Assembly (NCBI GenBank): GCA_902477765.1 | Contig: CABSIM010000020.1 | Location: 1-48,177, forward strand | Origin: an uncultured Clostridiaceae bacterium | GTDB lineage: Bacteria > Bacillota > Clostridia > Lachnospirales > Lachnospiraceae | DNA length: 48,177 nucleotides | Direction: 5' to 3' | Shown here: piece after piece, positions 38,562 through 47,861 of the stretch | Position numbering within the stretch: the first letter of the stretch is position 1 | Layout of the letters: each line of letters begins with the position of its first letter | Made by a program: the position numbers and the translations under genes | The notes under the pieces: generated by a model | Seen by the model: the letters and a program-made list of their open reading frames with translations, nothing else | The model's database searches: none | Told to the model about the DNA's origin: nothing

Positions 38562-40028
38562 ATGTGGAAGAGAATCTTACTGTTGCTTGCACTCCTTTTT
38601 GCGTTAGCAGGGGTGGCGTTTGTGCTGCCCAGATTCATAAATGAAGAGACGGCTCCCCCGGAGTCTCCCGCGGAGGTTTTTACAGAATCCATGCCGGAGT
38701 CCTCATTCCCTCATGAAACCGTGGAGATTGAAACAGAGCCCACGGAGACAGAGTATCAGCCGGGCAATCCGGTCATACGGGAAAAAACACCGGCAAAGCT
38801 GATCATCGCTTCGGATATCCATTATATGTCCCATTCCCTGACGGACTACGGACAGGCGTTTACGGAACTGGTGGACAACGGGGACGGAAAAGTAGTACGC
38901 TACATGCCTCAGATCTGGCAGGCTTTCGCCGATGAGGTGGTGGCTGCGGCACCGGATGCGCTGGTGCTCTGCGGGGATCTGACACTGAACGGAGAAAAGG
39001 TGAACCACGAAGAACTGGCATCCCTGCTGGCACAGATTGAAGAAGCAGGCGTACAGGTTCTGGTGATTCCGGGAAACCACGACATCAACAATCCCTATGC
39101 AACGTCATATTTCGGAGAGAAACAGAGCTTTGTGGAACAGACTACTCCGGAAGATTTTCTCCGGATATACAGTCCTTATGGGTATTCCGAGGCCGTCAGC
39201 TGGGCTCCGGATTCTCTCAGCTATCTGTATGAACTCAATGACACCACATGGATGATGATGCTGGACACCTGCATTTACGATCCGGAAAACGAAGTGGGCG
39301 GAGTTGTGAACGATGACACGGTGGAGTGGATGGAAAAATGCCTCATCAGCGCATATGAGCAGGGAATCACGGTGATTCCGGTGGGACATCATAACCTGCA
39401 GGAACTGAGCCGGGTATACCTGGAGGAATGCGTGATCCAGAACCATGAGGAAGTGATGGAACTTCTGGAAAAATACCTGACACCGGCTTATTTCAGCGGT
39501 CACCTCCATGTGCAGAGAATACGGAAACATATCAAGGAACCGGGAGTTGCATCATCCGTATACGGAATCTGCGAGGTAGTCAGCAATTCCCTGATCATTC
39601 CTCCCTGCCAGTACGGAGAACTGTCTCTGGCTGCAGACGGAACCATGAGCTATCATACGAAGAATGTGGATGTGTCCGCGTGGGCGGCCGCAAACGGAGA
39701 GACCAGTCCGGATCTGCTGGACTTTCCGACGTTCAGCAATACATATCTGCGCAATGTGATCAGCCGTCAGACATATAAGGCCATCGAGGATATTCCGGAC
39801 GAGATCCGGGGAAAACTGGCAGATTTCTATGCTGACGTATACCAGGCGTATTATGCCGGTCAGAAGATCGATTACGAGGAAAAGAAGAAGGAAGAAGGCT
39901 ACCGGCTCTGGGAGCGGTTCATGGATCCCAGTATTCAGTTCCGCCAGCTTGAAGGCATGATGAAAGACAGCATGGTGGAAAACAACAACGTGGAGATCCC
40001 GAATCCGGTCTGGCAGGAACGCAGCTGA
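38562..40028 (+). CDS. Exported metallophosphoesterase
   Basis: 488 residues. The N-terminus MWKRILLLLALLFALAGVAFVLP is a signal anchor, so the enzyme works outside the membrane. A Pro/Glu/Thr-rich linker follows. Calcineurin-like motifs: Asp85-Ile-His87, GD in LCGDLTLNG, GNHD (171-174), VGHHN and GHLH (313-316). These hold the two metal ions. The substrate may be a wall phosphoester, nucleotide or phospholipid headgroup. GGAG lies near the ATG (AGGAGTGCGGTGAT). It stands between the SRP RNA and a terminator. Confidence 0.88.
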   Translation: MWKRILLLLALLFALAGVAFVLPRFINEETAPPESPAEVFTESMPESSFPHETVEIETEPTETEYQPGNPVIREKTPAKLIIASDIHYMSHSLTDYGQAFTELVDNGDGKVVRYMPQIWQAFADEVVAAAPDALVLCGDLTLNGEKVNHEELASLLAQIEEAGVQVLVIPGNHDINNPYATSYFGEKQSFVEQTTPEDFLRIYSPYGYSEAVSWAPDSLSYLYELNDTTWMMMLDTCIYDPENEVGGVVNDDTVEWMEKCLISAYEQGITVIPVGHHNLQELSRVYLEECVIQNHEEVMELLEKYLTPAYFSGHLHVQRIRKHIKEPGVASSVYGICEVVSNSLIIPPCQYGELSLAADGTMSYHTKNVDVSAWAAANGETSPDLLDFPTFSNTYLRNVISRQTYKAIEDIPDEIRGKLADFYADVYQAYYAGQKIDYEEKKKEEGYRLWERFMDPSIQFRQLEGMMKDSMVENNNVEIPNPVWQERS

Positions 40029-40098
40029 AAACGGCAGGAATGTTTTCCGTGATCCGGGGAAAACTGTCTGAAAAGAAGAAAATACAGAAAAAACGGGC

Positions 40099-40148
40099 AG
40101 AGAGGGCGCCGGGGACCATAAATTTTCCTTGCCCCTCTCTTTTCTTTG
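40099..40148 (+). terminator. Terminator overlapping the next promoter
   Basis: AGAGAGGG (near 40100) pairs with CCCCTCTCT near 40132-40140, with a 25-base loop region, then TTTTCTTT. The 3' arm also contains the -35 box of the pfkA promoter. Confidence 0.6.
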
Positions 40149-40157
40149 TATTATAAT
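40129..40157 (+). promoter_or_regulatory. Promoter of pfkA
   Basis: -35 TTGCCC (40129-40134), 17-base spacer, -10 TATAAT (40152-40157). The -35 lies in the right arm of the terminator hairpin, so terminator and promoter share bases. Confidence 0.65.
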
Positions 40158-40214
40158 TACAAAATGGATAGTTAGACCACAAAGAAAATGGGCCTTTGAG
40201 AAAGGACGTGACAT

Positions 40215-41297
40215 ATGAAACGTGTAGGATTTTTGACAAGCGGAGGAGACTGCCAGGCACTGAATGCCACCATGCGGGGAGTAGCCAAAAGCCTGTATCA
40301 GATCTATGATGACGAAGTGGAGATCATCGGATTTGAAGACGGATATAAAGGGTTGATGTATGCCAACTACCGGGTAATGAACAGAGCGGATTTCTCGGGC
40401 ATTCTGACCAAGGGCGGGACCATGCTGGGAACTTCCAGACAGCCGTTCAAACTTATGCGTGTTCCCGATGAAAACGGTCTGGATAAAGTGGAACTGATGA
40501 AGCACACATATTATAAGCTGAAGCTGGACGCTCTGGTGGTTCTGGGCGGAAACGGAAGCCAGAAAACCGCCAATCTTCTGAGCCAGGAAGGACTCAATGT
40601 GATCGGGCTTCCCAAGACCATTGACAATGACCTCTGGGGAACAGATATGACGTTCGGATTCCAGAGTGCCGTGGACATTGCCACCAATGCCATCGACTGT
40701 ATCCATACGACGGCCGCATCCCATGGCCGCGTATTCATTGTGGAAATCATGGGACACAAAGTGGGATGGCTTACGCTGCATGCGGGAATCGCCGGCGGCG
40801 CAGATATCATCCTGCTTCCGGAGATTCCCTATGATCTGGGAAAAGTTGTAAAGAAAATCAAGGAAAGAACCAAGGGCGGAAGCAGATTTTCCATTCTTGC
40901 GGTGGCGGAAGGCGCCCTGTCCAAGGAGGAAGCAGCGCTCTCCAAGAAAGAATACAAGAAACATCTGGAGGAAAGAGCTTCCAAATATCCGTCCGTTGCC
41001 TATGAACTGGGAGCCAGAATTCAGGAAATGACGGGACAGGAAATCCGTGTTACGGTACCGGGCCACATGCAGCGCGGCGGAGCACCGGTTCCCTATGACC
41101 GGGTGATTTCGTCCAGGATCGGTGCCCACGGAGCAGAACTGATCGATCAGGGAAAATTCGGCCGTCTGGTGGTGGTGAAGAATAATGTGATCACCGATAT
41201 TCCGCTGTCGGAGACGGCAGGAAAGCTGAAAACCGTGGATCCCAAATCCGATATCATAAAAGAAGCCAAGCTCCTGGGCATCAGCTTCGGAGACTGA
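40215..41297 (+). CDS. pfkA: 6-phosphofructokinase, mixed-type (group III-like)
   Basis: 360 residues. MKRVGFLTSGGDCQALNATMRG is the nucleotide-binding start; catalytic Asp137 lies in PKTIDND; GHMQRGGAPVPYDR is the fructose-6-phosphate region. It makes fructose-1,6-bisphosphate in glycolysis. At the two residues that distinguish phosphate donors (E. coli 104 and 124) it has Gly114 (GGNGSQ) and Lys134 (PKTIDND). Gly at the first position fits ATP; Lys at the second is usual in PPi enzymes, so ATP is favoured but not certain. It leads the pfkA-dnaX-ybaB-recR run. Confidence 0.9.
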   Translation: MKRVGFLTSGGDCQALNATMRGVAKSLYQIYDDEVEIIGFEDGYKGLMYANYRVMNRADFSGILTKGGTMLGTSRQPFKLMRVPDENGLDKVELMKHTYYKLKLDALVVLGGNGSQKTANLLSQEGLNVIGLPKTIDNDLWGTDMTFGFQSAVDIATNAIDCIHTTAASHGRVFIVEIMGHKVGWLTLHAGIAGGADIILLPEIPYDLGKVVKKIKERTKGGSRFSILAVAEGALSKEEAALSKKEYKKHLEERASKYPSVAYELGARIQEMTGQEIRVTVPGHMQRGGAPVPYDRVISSRIGAHGAELIDQGKFGRLVVVKNNVITDIPLSETAGKLKTVDPKSDIIKEAKLLGISFGD

Positions 41298-41303
41298 TAG
41301 AAC

Positions 41304-42944
41304 ATGTCATATACAGCATTGTACAGAAAATGGCGCCCTCAGACATTTGAGGACGTCAAGGGGCAGGATCATATTGTAACGACTCTGCAGAACCAGATCC
41401 GCTCCGGAAGAATCGGCCATGCCTATCTGTTCTGCGGAACCCGCGGAACGGGAAAAACAACCGTGGCCAAAATATTTGCGAAAGCCGTGAACTGTGAACA
41501 TCCGGCGGATGGAAGTCCCTGCGGGGAATGTTCCAGCTGCAGGCAGATTACGGCAGGCAATTCTCTCAATGTGGTGGAGATCGATGCGGCCTCCAACAAC
41601 GGCGTGGAAAATATCCGTGAAATCCGGGAGCAGGTCCAGTATCCGCCCACAGAGGGAAAATACCGTGTTTATATCATCGACGAGGTACACATGCTTTCCA
41701 CGGGAGCCTTCAATGCTCTTCTGAAGACCCTGGAAGAACCTCCGTCCTATGTGATTTTTATTCTGGCCACCACAGAGGTTCACAAGATACCGATTACTGT
41801 GCTCTCCAGATGCCAGCGATATGATTTCAGAAGGATCACCGTGGATACCATCACGGACCGGCTGAGAGAACTGACGGCAGCGGAGGGCATGCCTGTGGAA
41901 GAAAAAGCCCTGCGCTATGTGGCTAAAGCCGGGGACGGCTCCATGAGAGATGCCCTGAGTCTTCTGGACCAGTGTGCGGCATTTCATTATGGAGAAACGC
42001 TCACCTACGAACATGTACTTGATGTACTGGGAGCCGTGGACAACCAGGTATTCCGGGAACTTTTCCGGGCACTTCTGGAAAAAAGAACCAGAGACTGTGT
42101 CCTGAAACTGGAAGAAATGGTGGTGCAGGGGCGGGAACTTTCTCAGTTTGTACTGGATTTCATCTGGTTCCTGAGAAATCTGCTTCTGCTGAAAACCGCA
42201 GGAGATGCGGAAGATCTTCTGGACATGTCAGAGGATAATCTGAAGCAGCTGAGGGAAGACTCTGCACTGGCTGATGAAGATACACTGATGCGCTATATCC
42301 GTGTCCTTTCGGAACTGTCGGGGCAGATCCGTTTTGCCGGTCAGAAAAGAGTGCTGGTGGAGCTGGCGCTGATCCGCCTGACCAGACCCCAGATGGAACA
42401 GAATCTGGATTCCGTGGTGGAACGTCTGAACCGGATCGAAAAGCAGCTGGAAGAGGGCGTGCCGGCTGCCGGTGCTCTGATATCCGCGGGAATGATTTCC
42501 GGGGTGCAGGAATCAGGGAGTGCTGCCAACATGCCGGGAAATACGCCGGCGGCGGAAGGCGGGGAACAGAACAGTGCTCTGCCTGAGCCGAAAACCGTGA
42601 CGCTTCCCAGGGCACAGCTGGAAGATCTGAATCTCATCAGAAACGAGTGGGGAAAAATCATAAAGGCACTGGGGATGTCCATCCGCCCCAGTTTCCGGGA
42701 AACCGTGGTGGAACCGGCCGGAGACAGCTGTCTCTGCATTGTATTTCAGGATTCCATGAATTTTACCATGGGGAGCCGGGCCAGCATTCTGGGAGACCTG
42801 GAACGTTATGTGGAACAGACCTATGGAAAATCCATATATTTCAAGGCCAGGCTCAGAGAAACAGGAGAACGGATGGACAAGAACTACATCAGTGACGAAG
42901 AACTGAAAGAAAATATCCATATGGATGTCATAATAGAAGAATAG
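41304..42944 (+). CDS. dnaX: DNA polymerase III subunit gamma/tau
   Basis: 546 residues. It opens MSYTALYRKWRPQTFEDVKG and has Walker A GTRGTGKT (45-52), the zinc set C-x-HPADGSPCGECSSC, Walker B VYIIDEVHML, sensor ILATTEVHKIP and SRCQRYDF. It loads the sliding clamp and links polymerase cores. The domain III region and a variable linker (AGALISAGMISGVQESGSAAN) precede a C-terminal tau-like part. The gene starts six bases after pfkA, so the two are probably co-transcribed. Confidence 0.97.
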   Translation: MSYTALYRKWRPQTFEDVKGQDHIVTTLQNQIRSGRIGHAYLFCGTRGTGKTTVAKIFAKAVNCEHPADGSPCGECSSCRQITAGNSLNVVEIDAASNNGVENIREIREQVQYPPTEGKYRVYIIDEVHMLSTGAFNALLKTLEEPPSYVIFILATTEVHKIPITVLSRCQRYDFRRITVDTITDRLRELTAAEGMPVEEKALRYVAKAGDGSMRDALSLLDQCAAFHYGETLTYEHVLDVLGAVDNQVFRELFRALLEKRTRDCVLKLEEMVVQGRELSQFVLDFIWFLRNLLLLKTAGDAEDLLDMSEDNLKQLREDSALADEDTLMRYIRVLSELSGQIRFAGQKRVLVELALIRLTRPQMEQNLDSVVERLNRIEKQLEEGVPAAGALISAGMISGVQESGSAANMPGNTPAAEGGEQNSALPEPKTVTLPRAQLEDLNLIRNEWGKIIKALGMSIRPSFRETVVEPAGDSCLCIVFQDSMNFTMGSRASILGDLERYVEQTYGKSIYFKARLRETGERMDKNYISDEELKENIHMDVIIEE

Positions 42945-42981
42945 AATATAAAGAAACAATGGATTTCAGGAGGATTACACC

Positions 42982-43341
42982 ATGGCTAGACGTGGCGGTT
43001 TTCCAGGCGGAATGCCTGGCAATATGACAAATCTTATGAAACAGGCGCAGCGTATGCAGCGCCAGATGGAAGAAAAGACCAGAGAGCTGGAGGAGAAAGA
43101 GTATACAGCGGCTTCCGGAGGCGGAGCCGTGACTGTCACGGTTTCCGGTAAGAAGGAAGTCCTTTCCGTCAAGATTTCTCCGGATGCAGTGGATCCCGAT
43201 GATGTGGAAATGCTGGAAGATCTGATTGTGGCTGCCGTCAACGAAGCATTCCATAAAATGGAAGAAGAGAGCAGCGCTGTCATGGCGGAACTCACAGGCG
43301 GACTGGGAGGACTCGGCGGACTGGGAGGACTTTCTTTCTGA
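42982..43341 (+). CDS. YbaB/EbfC nucleoid-associated protein
   Basis: 119 residues with GGAGG before the ATG. The conserved core is GGFPGGMPGNMTNLMKQAQRMQRQME and KISPDAVDPDDVEMLEDLIVAAVNEA. The C-terminal end is a Gly-Leu repeat (GGLGGLGGLGGLSF). YbaB binds DNA as a dimer shaped like tweezers; it usually lies between dnaX and recR, as here. Confidence 0.95.
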   Translation: MARRGGFPGGMPGNMTNLMKQAQRMQRQMEEKTRELEEKEYTAASGGGAVTVTVSGKKEVLSVKISPDAVDPDDVEMLEDLIVAAVNEAFHKMEEESSAVMAELTGGLGGLGGLGGLSF

Positions 43342-43342
43342 T

Positions 43343-43939
43343 ATGGATTATTACAGCAGTCAGATTTCAAAACTCATTGAAGAACTGTCGAAGCTTCCGG
43401 GAATCGGCAGCAAGACAGCCCAGAGACTTGCCTTTCATATCATCAACATGCCGGAAGAGCAGGTGGAACGGCTGTCCGGGGCCATCCGGGACGCCAAGCA
43501 GAATATCCATTACTGCAAAGAATGCTGTACGCTGACAGACCGGGAGATATGCCCCATCTGTGCAAGTCCCGGCAGGGACCATGGAGTTATCATGGTGGTG
43601 GAAAATCCCAGAGATCTGGCGGCGTATGAAAAGACCGGGAAATTCGAAGGAGTCTATCATGTCCTTCACGGCGCGATCTCTCCCATGCTGGGAATCGGGC
43701 CCAATGATATCAGGCTGAAAGAACTGATGGCCAGACTCCAGAAGGATGTGAAGGAGGTCATCATTGCGACCAACTCCAGCCTGGAAGGAGAAACCACGGC
43801 CATGTACATAAGCAAACTGATCAAACCCACAGGGATTCGGGTGACCAGAATCGCCAGCGGCGTTCCCGTTGGCGGAGATCTGGAATATATCGATGAGGTG
43901 ACGCTTCTGCGGGCGCTGGAAGGCCGGACAGAGCTGTAG
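43343..43939 (+). CDS. recR: Recombination protein RecR
   Basis: 198 residues from ATG 43343 (MDYYSSQISKLIEELSKLPGIGSKTAQRLAFHI), one base after the ybaB stop region. The ribosome site is formed by the ybaB glycine codons (GGGAGGACT). The HhH domain, the zinc finger (CKECCTLTDREICPIC) and the Toprim region (VIMVVENPRDLAAYEKTGKFEGVYHVLHGAISPM) are intact. It works with RecF and RecO in gap repair. Confidence 0.97.
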   Translation: MDYYSSQISKLIEELSKLPGIGSKTAQRLAFHIINMPEEQVERLSGAIRDAKQNIHYCKECCTLTDREICPICASPGRDHGVIMVVENPRDLAAYEKTGKFEGVYHVLHGAISPMLGIGPNDIRLKELMARLQKDVKEVIIATNSSLEGETTAMYISKLIKPTGIRVTRIASGVPVGGDLEYIDEVTLLRALEGRTEL

Positions 43940-43960
43940 AAAGTAGGAGATGCGAAAGAA

Positions 43961-46105
43961 ATGGATAAGTACGAGTTTAACATCAAAGTTGAGCAGATCA
44001 AGAAACTGGTAAACCGGGGAGACTATGATACGGCAATGAAAATTGCGGATACCATAGACTGGCGCCGCGTAAGGAATGCGAGCCTGCTCTCCATGATTGC
44101 ACAGATATACGAAAAAAATGAAGAATATCAGGAGGCCAAGGACATTCTGCTGCTGGCGTTTGAACGTGCGCCCATCGGAAAGCGCCTTCTTTATAAACTG
44201 GCAGAACTTGCTCTGAAGGAAGGCAATGTGTCGGAAGCGGAGGCGTACTACAGGGAATTCTGTGATCTGGCACCGGATGATTCCAGACAGTATCTGCTCC
44301 GGTATCTGATCCTGAAAGCCAAGGATGCGCCTGTGGATCAGCTGATCCGTGCTCTTGAGACATATACGTCCACAGAGGTGGAAGAAAAATGGCTGTATGA
44401 ACTGGCGGAACTCTACCATAAGGCCGGTTCTGAAGATGCATGTGTCCGTACCTGCGACAAGATCATGCTGCTGTTCGGACTGGGCAAATATGTGGATAAG
44501 GCCATGGACCTGAAGCTCCTGTATGCACCGCTCAATAAATACCAGATGGATCTGGTGGAAAACCGGGACAAATATGAAGCCAAGCTCCGGGCGGTTGAGG
44601 AAGAATATAACGGAAACGGCCAGGATTTTGACGAATATGAGGAAAACCGCGAACCGGCGGCGAGAACTCATCAGGCACCCGCACATGTGCACAGGGAGCC
44701 GGAGGATGAACTGGTTGTAAAACTCCATGAGGATGAGCAGGCGGAAAAACTGGCACAGGAAATGTCAAAGATTTCCGATGACGACATGCACACAGCGGAA
44801 GTAGAGGACGATCTGGATGCCACAAGGCCGCTGGAGGATATCCGTGTTCTCAGGGAAATGAAGCAGGAGAACAGGGAAGATGCAGCTGACGCTGACAGGA
44901 AAGCAGAAGAAGAGCGGGAAATTGAACGGCAGAGAGAGGCAATCCGTGCCGCAAAGGAACGGGAAGAGATGGAAGAAGAAGCTCTCCGCCGCGTAGAAGA
45001 AGAGCGGGAGGCTGCCCGCCGTGCGGAAGAAGAGAGAAGAGCCAGAAAACAGGCGGAAATAGACAGAGAACGTGCCGTACGCCGGGAAGTACATGTGGCT
45101 GCACCCGAAGATGATCTGGAAGTGGAATCTCTGGACGGCGTTCTGGATGTCAATAATCTGATGATTGAATCCGTTTCGGATGAACAGGGGCTTTCCATGG
45201 CGCTGGAAGCCCTGAGAAAGATTCACAGAGAGCTGGGCCATAAAAACCCTGTGGCCAAAATCAGCAGTGAGAAGCTGAATAAGCGCGGCATCAGCCAGGT
45301 GGCAGAGAAACTGGCAGGCAAGGATCTTATCATTGAACATGCGGCAGATCTGACAGATGCAGTCCAGAACGAACTGGATGAACTGATGGAACGGGACAGA
45401 TCAGGAATGATCGTCGTTCTGATTGATACTCCGCAGAAACTGGAATACCTCCATGGGCGCAATGCATCCCTGGCAAGCAAGTTCCAGTATATCGGGACCG
45501 ACAGCAGGGCTGAAGAACAGCTTCTGACAGAGGCGGCCGTTGAGCAGGCCCTGAAGAAGGAGACCCAGGTTCAGGAGAACATTGCCAAGGAAGTGGTCCG
45601 TACTGCAGAAACCAGACAGACGGCACAGCCGGTGAAAGAAACAGAACCAGTCCGGGAGGAAGAACCTGAGGAAGAAATCCGGGAACAGGCGGAACGGAAA
45701 CCGGGAAAAGTCCGTGAAAAAGCAGAAGAAAAGAAGGAAGCTCCACGCCGCCCGGTCCGGAAAGCAGTGCCTGAAACGCCGGAGGAACCGGAGGAAGCAG
45801 CAGTGTCCGATGAAGACAGCGATGCAGAAATGGATCTGGACGAGTTTGCGCAGTACTGCTGCAAATATGCGTCGGAAATTGACTGCAGCATTACCGGAAA
45901 GAGCCTGCTGGCCCTGTATGAAAGAATCGAGATGATGGAAGAGGACGGGGTGCCGCTGACAAAGAAAGAAGCGGTGGATCTGATCGAGGAGGCTGCGGAC
46001 AAGGCTGAGAAACCTTCTTTCGGAAAGAAGATCACCGGCCTGTTTTCTCCCAAATATGATAAGGAAGGTCTCCTGATCCTTCATGAGGATAACTTTTTTG
46101 ATTAG
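43961..46105 (+). CDS. TPR protein with charged linker and degenerate AAA-like domain
   Basis: 714 residues. Residues ~1-200 are helical repeats (RGDYDTAMKIADTIDW, KNEEYQEAKDILLLAFERAP, LALKEGNVSEAEAYYREFC). A long charged coiled coil covers ~225-390. Residues ~405-515 (GLSMALEALRKIHRELGHK, AGKDLIIEHAADLTDAVQNE, MIVVLIDTPQKLEYLHGRNA, SLASKFQYI) follow the pattern of CbxX/SpoVK AAA proteins: helix after the P-loop, Walker B region and sensor region. There is no Walker A, and the Walker B acidic pair is replaced by Glu-His. The last ~90 residues resemble the AAA lid (FAQYCCKYASEIDC). No function is known; possibly a scaffold. The gene follows recR. Confidence 0.7.
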   Translation: MDKYEFNIKVEQIKKLVNRGDYDTAMKIADTIDWRRVRNASLLSMIAQIYEKNEEYQEAKDILLLAFERAPIGKRLLYKLAELALKEGNVSEAEAYYREFCDLAPDDSRQYLLRYLILKAKDAPVDQLIRALETYTSTEVEEKWLYELAELYHKAGSEDACVRTCDKIMLLFGLGKYVDKAMDLKLLYAPLNKYQMDLVENRDKYEAKLRAVEEEYNGNGQDFDEYEENREPAARTHQAPAHVHREPEDELVVKLHEDEQAEKLAQEMSKISDDDMHTAEVEDDLDATRPLEDIRVLREMKQENREDAADADRKAEEEREIERQREAIRAAKEREEMEEEALRRVEEEREAARRAEEERRARKQAEIDRERAVRREVHVAAPEDDLEVESLDGVLDVNNLMIESVSDEQGLSMALEALRKIHRELGHKNPVAKISSEKLNKRGISQVAEKLAGKDLIIEHAADLTDAVQNELDELMERDRSGMIVVLIDTPQKLEYLHGRNASLASKFQYIGTDSRAEEQLLTEAAVEQALKKETQVQENIAKEVVRTAETRQTAQPVKETEPVREEEPEEEIREQAERKPGKVREKAEEKKEAPRRPVRKAVPETPEEPEEAAVSDEDSDAEMDLDEFAQYCCKYASEIDCSITGKSLLALYERIEMMEEDGVPLTKKEAVDLIEEAADKAEKPSFGKKITGLFSPKYDKEGLLILHEDNFFD

Positions 46106-46129
46106 AAAGAACATTGATTAGAAAGAACA
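46098..46129 (+). repeat. Exact 16-bp tandem duplication at a gene end
   Basis: TTGATTAGAAAGAACA occurs twice in a row at 46098-46113 and 46114-46129; the first copy includes the stop codon (46103-46105) of the TPR gene. A weak hairpin (AGCTGTTGC...GCGACAGCT) follows at ~46142-46168. Confidence 0.8.
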
Positions 46130-46191
46130 GAGGTTACAGAAGAGCTGTTGCAGCGAGTGCGACAGCTTTCTCTGTTTGATATGAGGTGATT

Positions 46192-47055
46192 ATGATGACG
46201 ATCAGGATGATAGCCACAGATATGGACGGAACATTCCTGGATGATGAAAAGAAGGTACCTCCGCAGAATCGGGAAGCGCTCCGGCGCTGCGCTGATCTGG
46301 GCATCGAGATTGTCCCTGCCACGGGACGTACCGTGACCGGAATCCCGGATGCGCTGAAGGAGCTTCCGGGTGTGCGGTATGCCATTACGACCAATGGTGC
46401 GGTGGTGGTTGATCTGAAGGAAAACAGAGAGATTTCAGCGTGCAGGATACCGGTGGAAACAGCGGTACAGGTTCTGCGGCTTGCCCGGGAAAGCGGGGAT
46501 GATATCATGTATGACGCGTATATCGACGGGGCAGGCATATCCATGAACTGCTTTTTGGATCATCTGATGAAGTATGTAAAAACAGAGGGTCTTGCTGAGC
46601 TTGTGAGAAAAACAAGACGGGTGGTGCCGGACACCATTCTGTATGTGGAGGAGCAGGGGAAACCGGTGGACAAGATCAATATGTTTTTTACGGATATGGA
46701 AGCGAGGGAAAGAATGAGGGCCGCACTGGGAACGGTGGACGGCATTATGGTCACTTCTGCCATCTCCAACAATCTGGAAATCAATGCGGCAGGCGCAGAC
46801 AAAGGCGGAGCGCTGCTGAGACTGGCAGCTTATCTTCATATAGACAGAGAAGAGGTTATGGCATTCGGCGATGGAGAAAATGATCTTTCCATGATCCGGA
46901 GCGCAGGAATGGGAATTGCGATGGCAAACGGGATAGAGGAAGCGCGGGCTGCGGCCGATTATGTCACAGGCACAAATAACCAGGGCGGAGTGGCTGAAGC
47001 CATCGGAAAATTTGTCCTGTCCGCCGCTTCTGACGGAAAAGAGGGAGGACTTTAA
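46192..47055 (+). CDS. Cof-type HAD-IIB family hydrolase
   Basis: 287 residues from ATG 46192; GTG 46186 lies inside the ribosome site (GAGGTGAT). Motif I is IATDMDGTFLDD (nucleophile and acid Asp), motif II ITTNGAVV, motif III around the cap-to-core Lys (NAAGADKGGALLRL), and motif IV AFGDGENDLSMI. It has the C2 cap of Cof/YidA sugar phosphatases. Substrates are usually sugar phosphates or flavin nucleotides. Cytoplasmic. The next gene follows 24 bases later. Confidence 0.92.
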   Translation: MMTIRMIATDMDGTFLDDEKKVPPQNREALRRCADLGIEIVPATGRTVTGIPDALKELPGVRYAITTNGAVVVDLKENREISACRIPVETAVQVLRLARESGDDIMYDAYIDGAGISMNCFLDHLMKYVKTEGLAELVRKTRRVVPDTILYVEEQGKPVDKINMFFTDMEARERMRAALGTVDGIMVTSAISNNLEINAAGADKGGALLRLAAYLHIDREEVMAFGDGENDLSMIRSAGMGIAMANGIEEARAAADYVTGTNNQGGVAEAIGKFVLSAASDGKEGGL

Positions 47056-47079
47056 CGCAGAAAGAGAGATGAGAAGAAT

Positions 47080-47832
47080 ATGGATACAGTAACAAAACTG
47101 TCCGGACACTGGCTTGAAATCATAACCCTGGTATATCTGGTGGGAATGATTCTGTATGGACATTACAGGGGATTTATCCGTCTGGCGGTCTCTGCCCTGG
47201 CGCTGATCATCACTCTGATCAGTGTGAGGCTTGTACTTCCCTATGCATCTGAATGGATAAAAAATGAAACTCCTGTTTATGAGATGATACAGAGCAGCAT
47301 GGAAAAAGCAGTGGGAATTGATGATATATTGCCGGAAGAGTCTGAAGAAACGGATACAGGAGAAAAAGACAGGGAAGCCGAAAACACGGCAATCGGGGAA
47401 CTGAATCTGCCGGGACTTCTGAAGCAGGCGCTTGTAAGCAACAATACGGATGAAGTCTATCAGCAGCTGGGAGTAGAACTGTTCCGGGATTATATAGGAA
47501 GCTATCTTGCAGAAACAGGAATCCAGATCCTTACCTTTTTCCTGCTTTTTGTGATTATATATATCCTTCTGAGAATTCTGGTGGTATGGCTGGATCTTGT
47601 GGCCAGACTTCCGATTCTTTCCGGAATGAACCAGATTGCCGGGGCTGTTCTGGGGGGCGCAGAGGCACTGGCGGTGATCTGGATTCTCTGCCTTCTTTTT
47701 ACAGCACTGTCCGGAACCACCCTGGGAACGGAGATTCTGAATCAGATTGAAGAGAGCCGCTGGCTCACCTGTCTGTATCAGAACAATCTGCTTGCATATT
47801 TTTTTGTGGGCCTCCTGAGCACCATTGCCTGA
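47080..47832 (+). CDS. CvpA-family membrane protein
   Basis: 250 residues with four likely membrane helices: ITLVYLVGMILYGHYRGFI, LAVSALALIITLISVRLVL, IQILTFFLLFVIIYILLRIL and a C-terminal pair (AVLGGAEALAVIWILCLLFTAL). The N-terminal helices and loop GHYRGFIRL are typical of CvpA. A charged soluble segment (EESEETDTGEKDREAE) separates the halves. CvpA is known in colicin V production and envelope stress in other bacteria; its role here is unknown. A strong terminator follows. Confidence 0.8.
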   Translation: MDTVTKLSGHWLEIITLVYLVGMILYGHYRGFIRLAVSALALIITLISVRLVLPYASEWIKNETPVYEMIQSSMEKAVGIDDILPEESEETDTGEKDREAENTAIGELNLPGLLKQALVSNNTDEVYQQLGVELFRDYIGSYLAETGIQILTFFLLFVIIYILLRILVVWLDLVARLPILSGMNQIAGAVLGGAEALAVIWILCLLFTALSGTTLGTEILNQIEESRWLTCLYQNNLLAYFFVGLLSTIA

Positions 47833-47861
47833 ACAAATACAATTCAGAAACAATTTAACAG

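Noticed and set aside
39552..41129. Minus-strand open frame of 525 codons over the phosphoesterase and pfkA genes
   Set aside because: It lies opposite two clear genes and their promoter; translation is low-complexity and unlike any protein family.
41304..42944. Programmed frameshift in dnaX giving a short gamma form
   Set aside because: A-rich stretches (around 42077 and 42650) are not in the phase needed for an X-XXY-YYZ slip.
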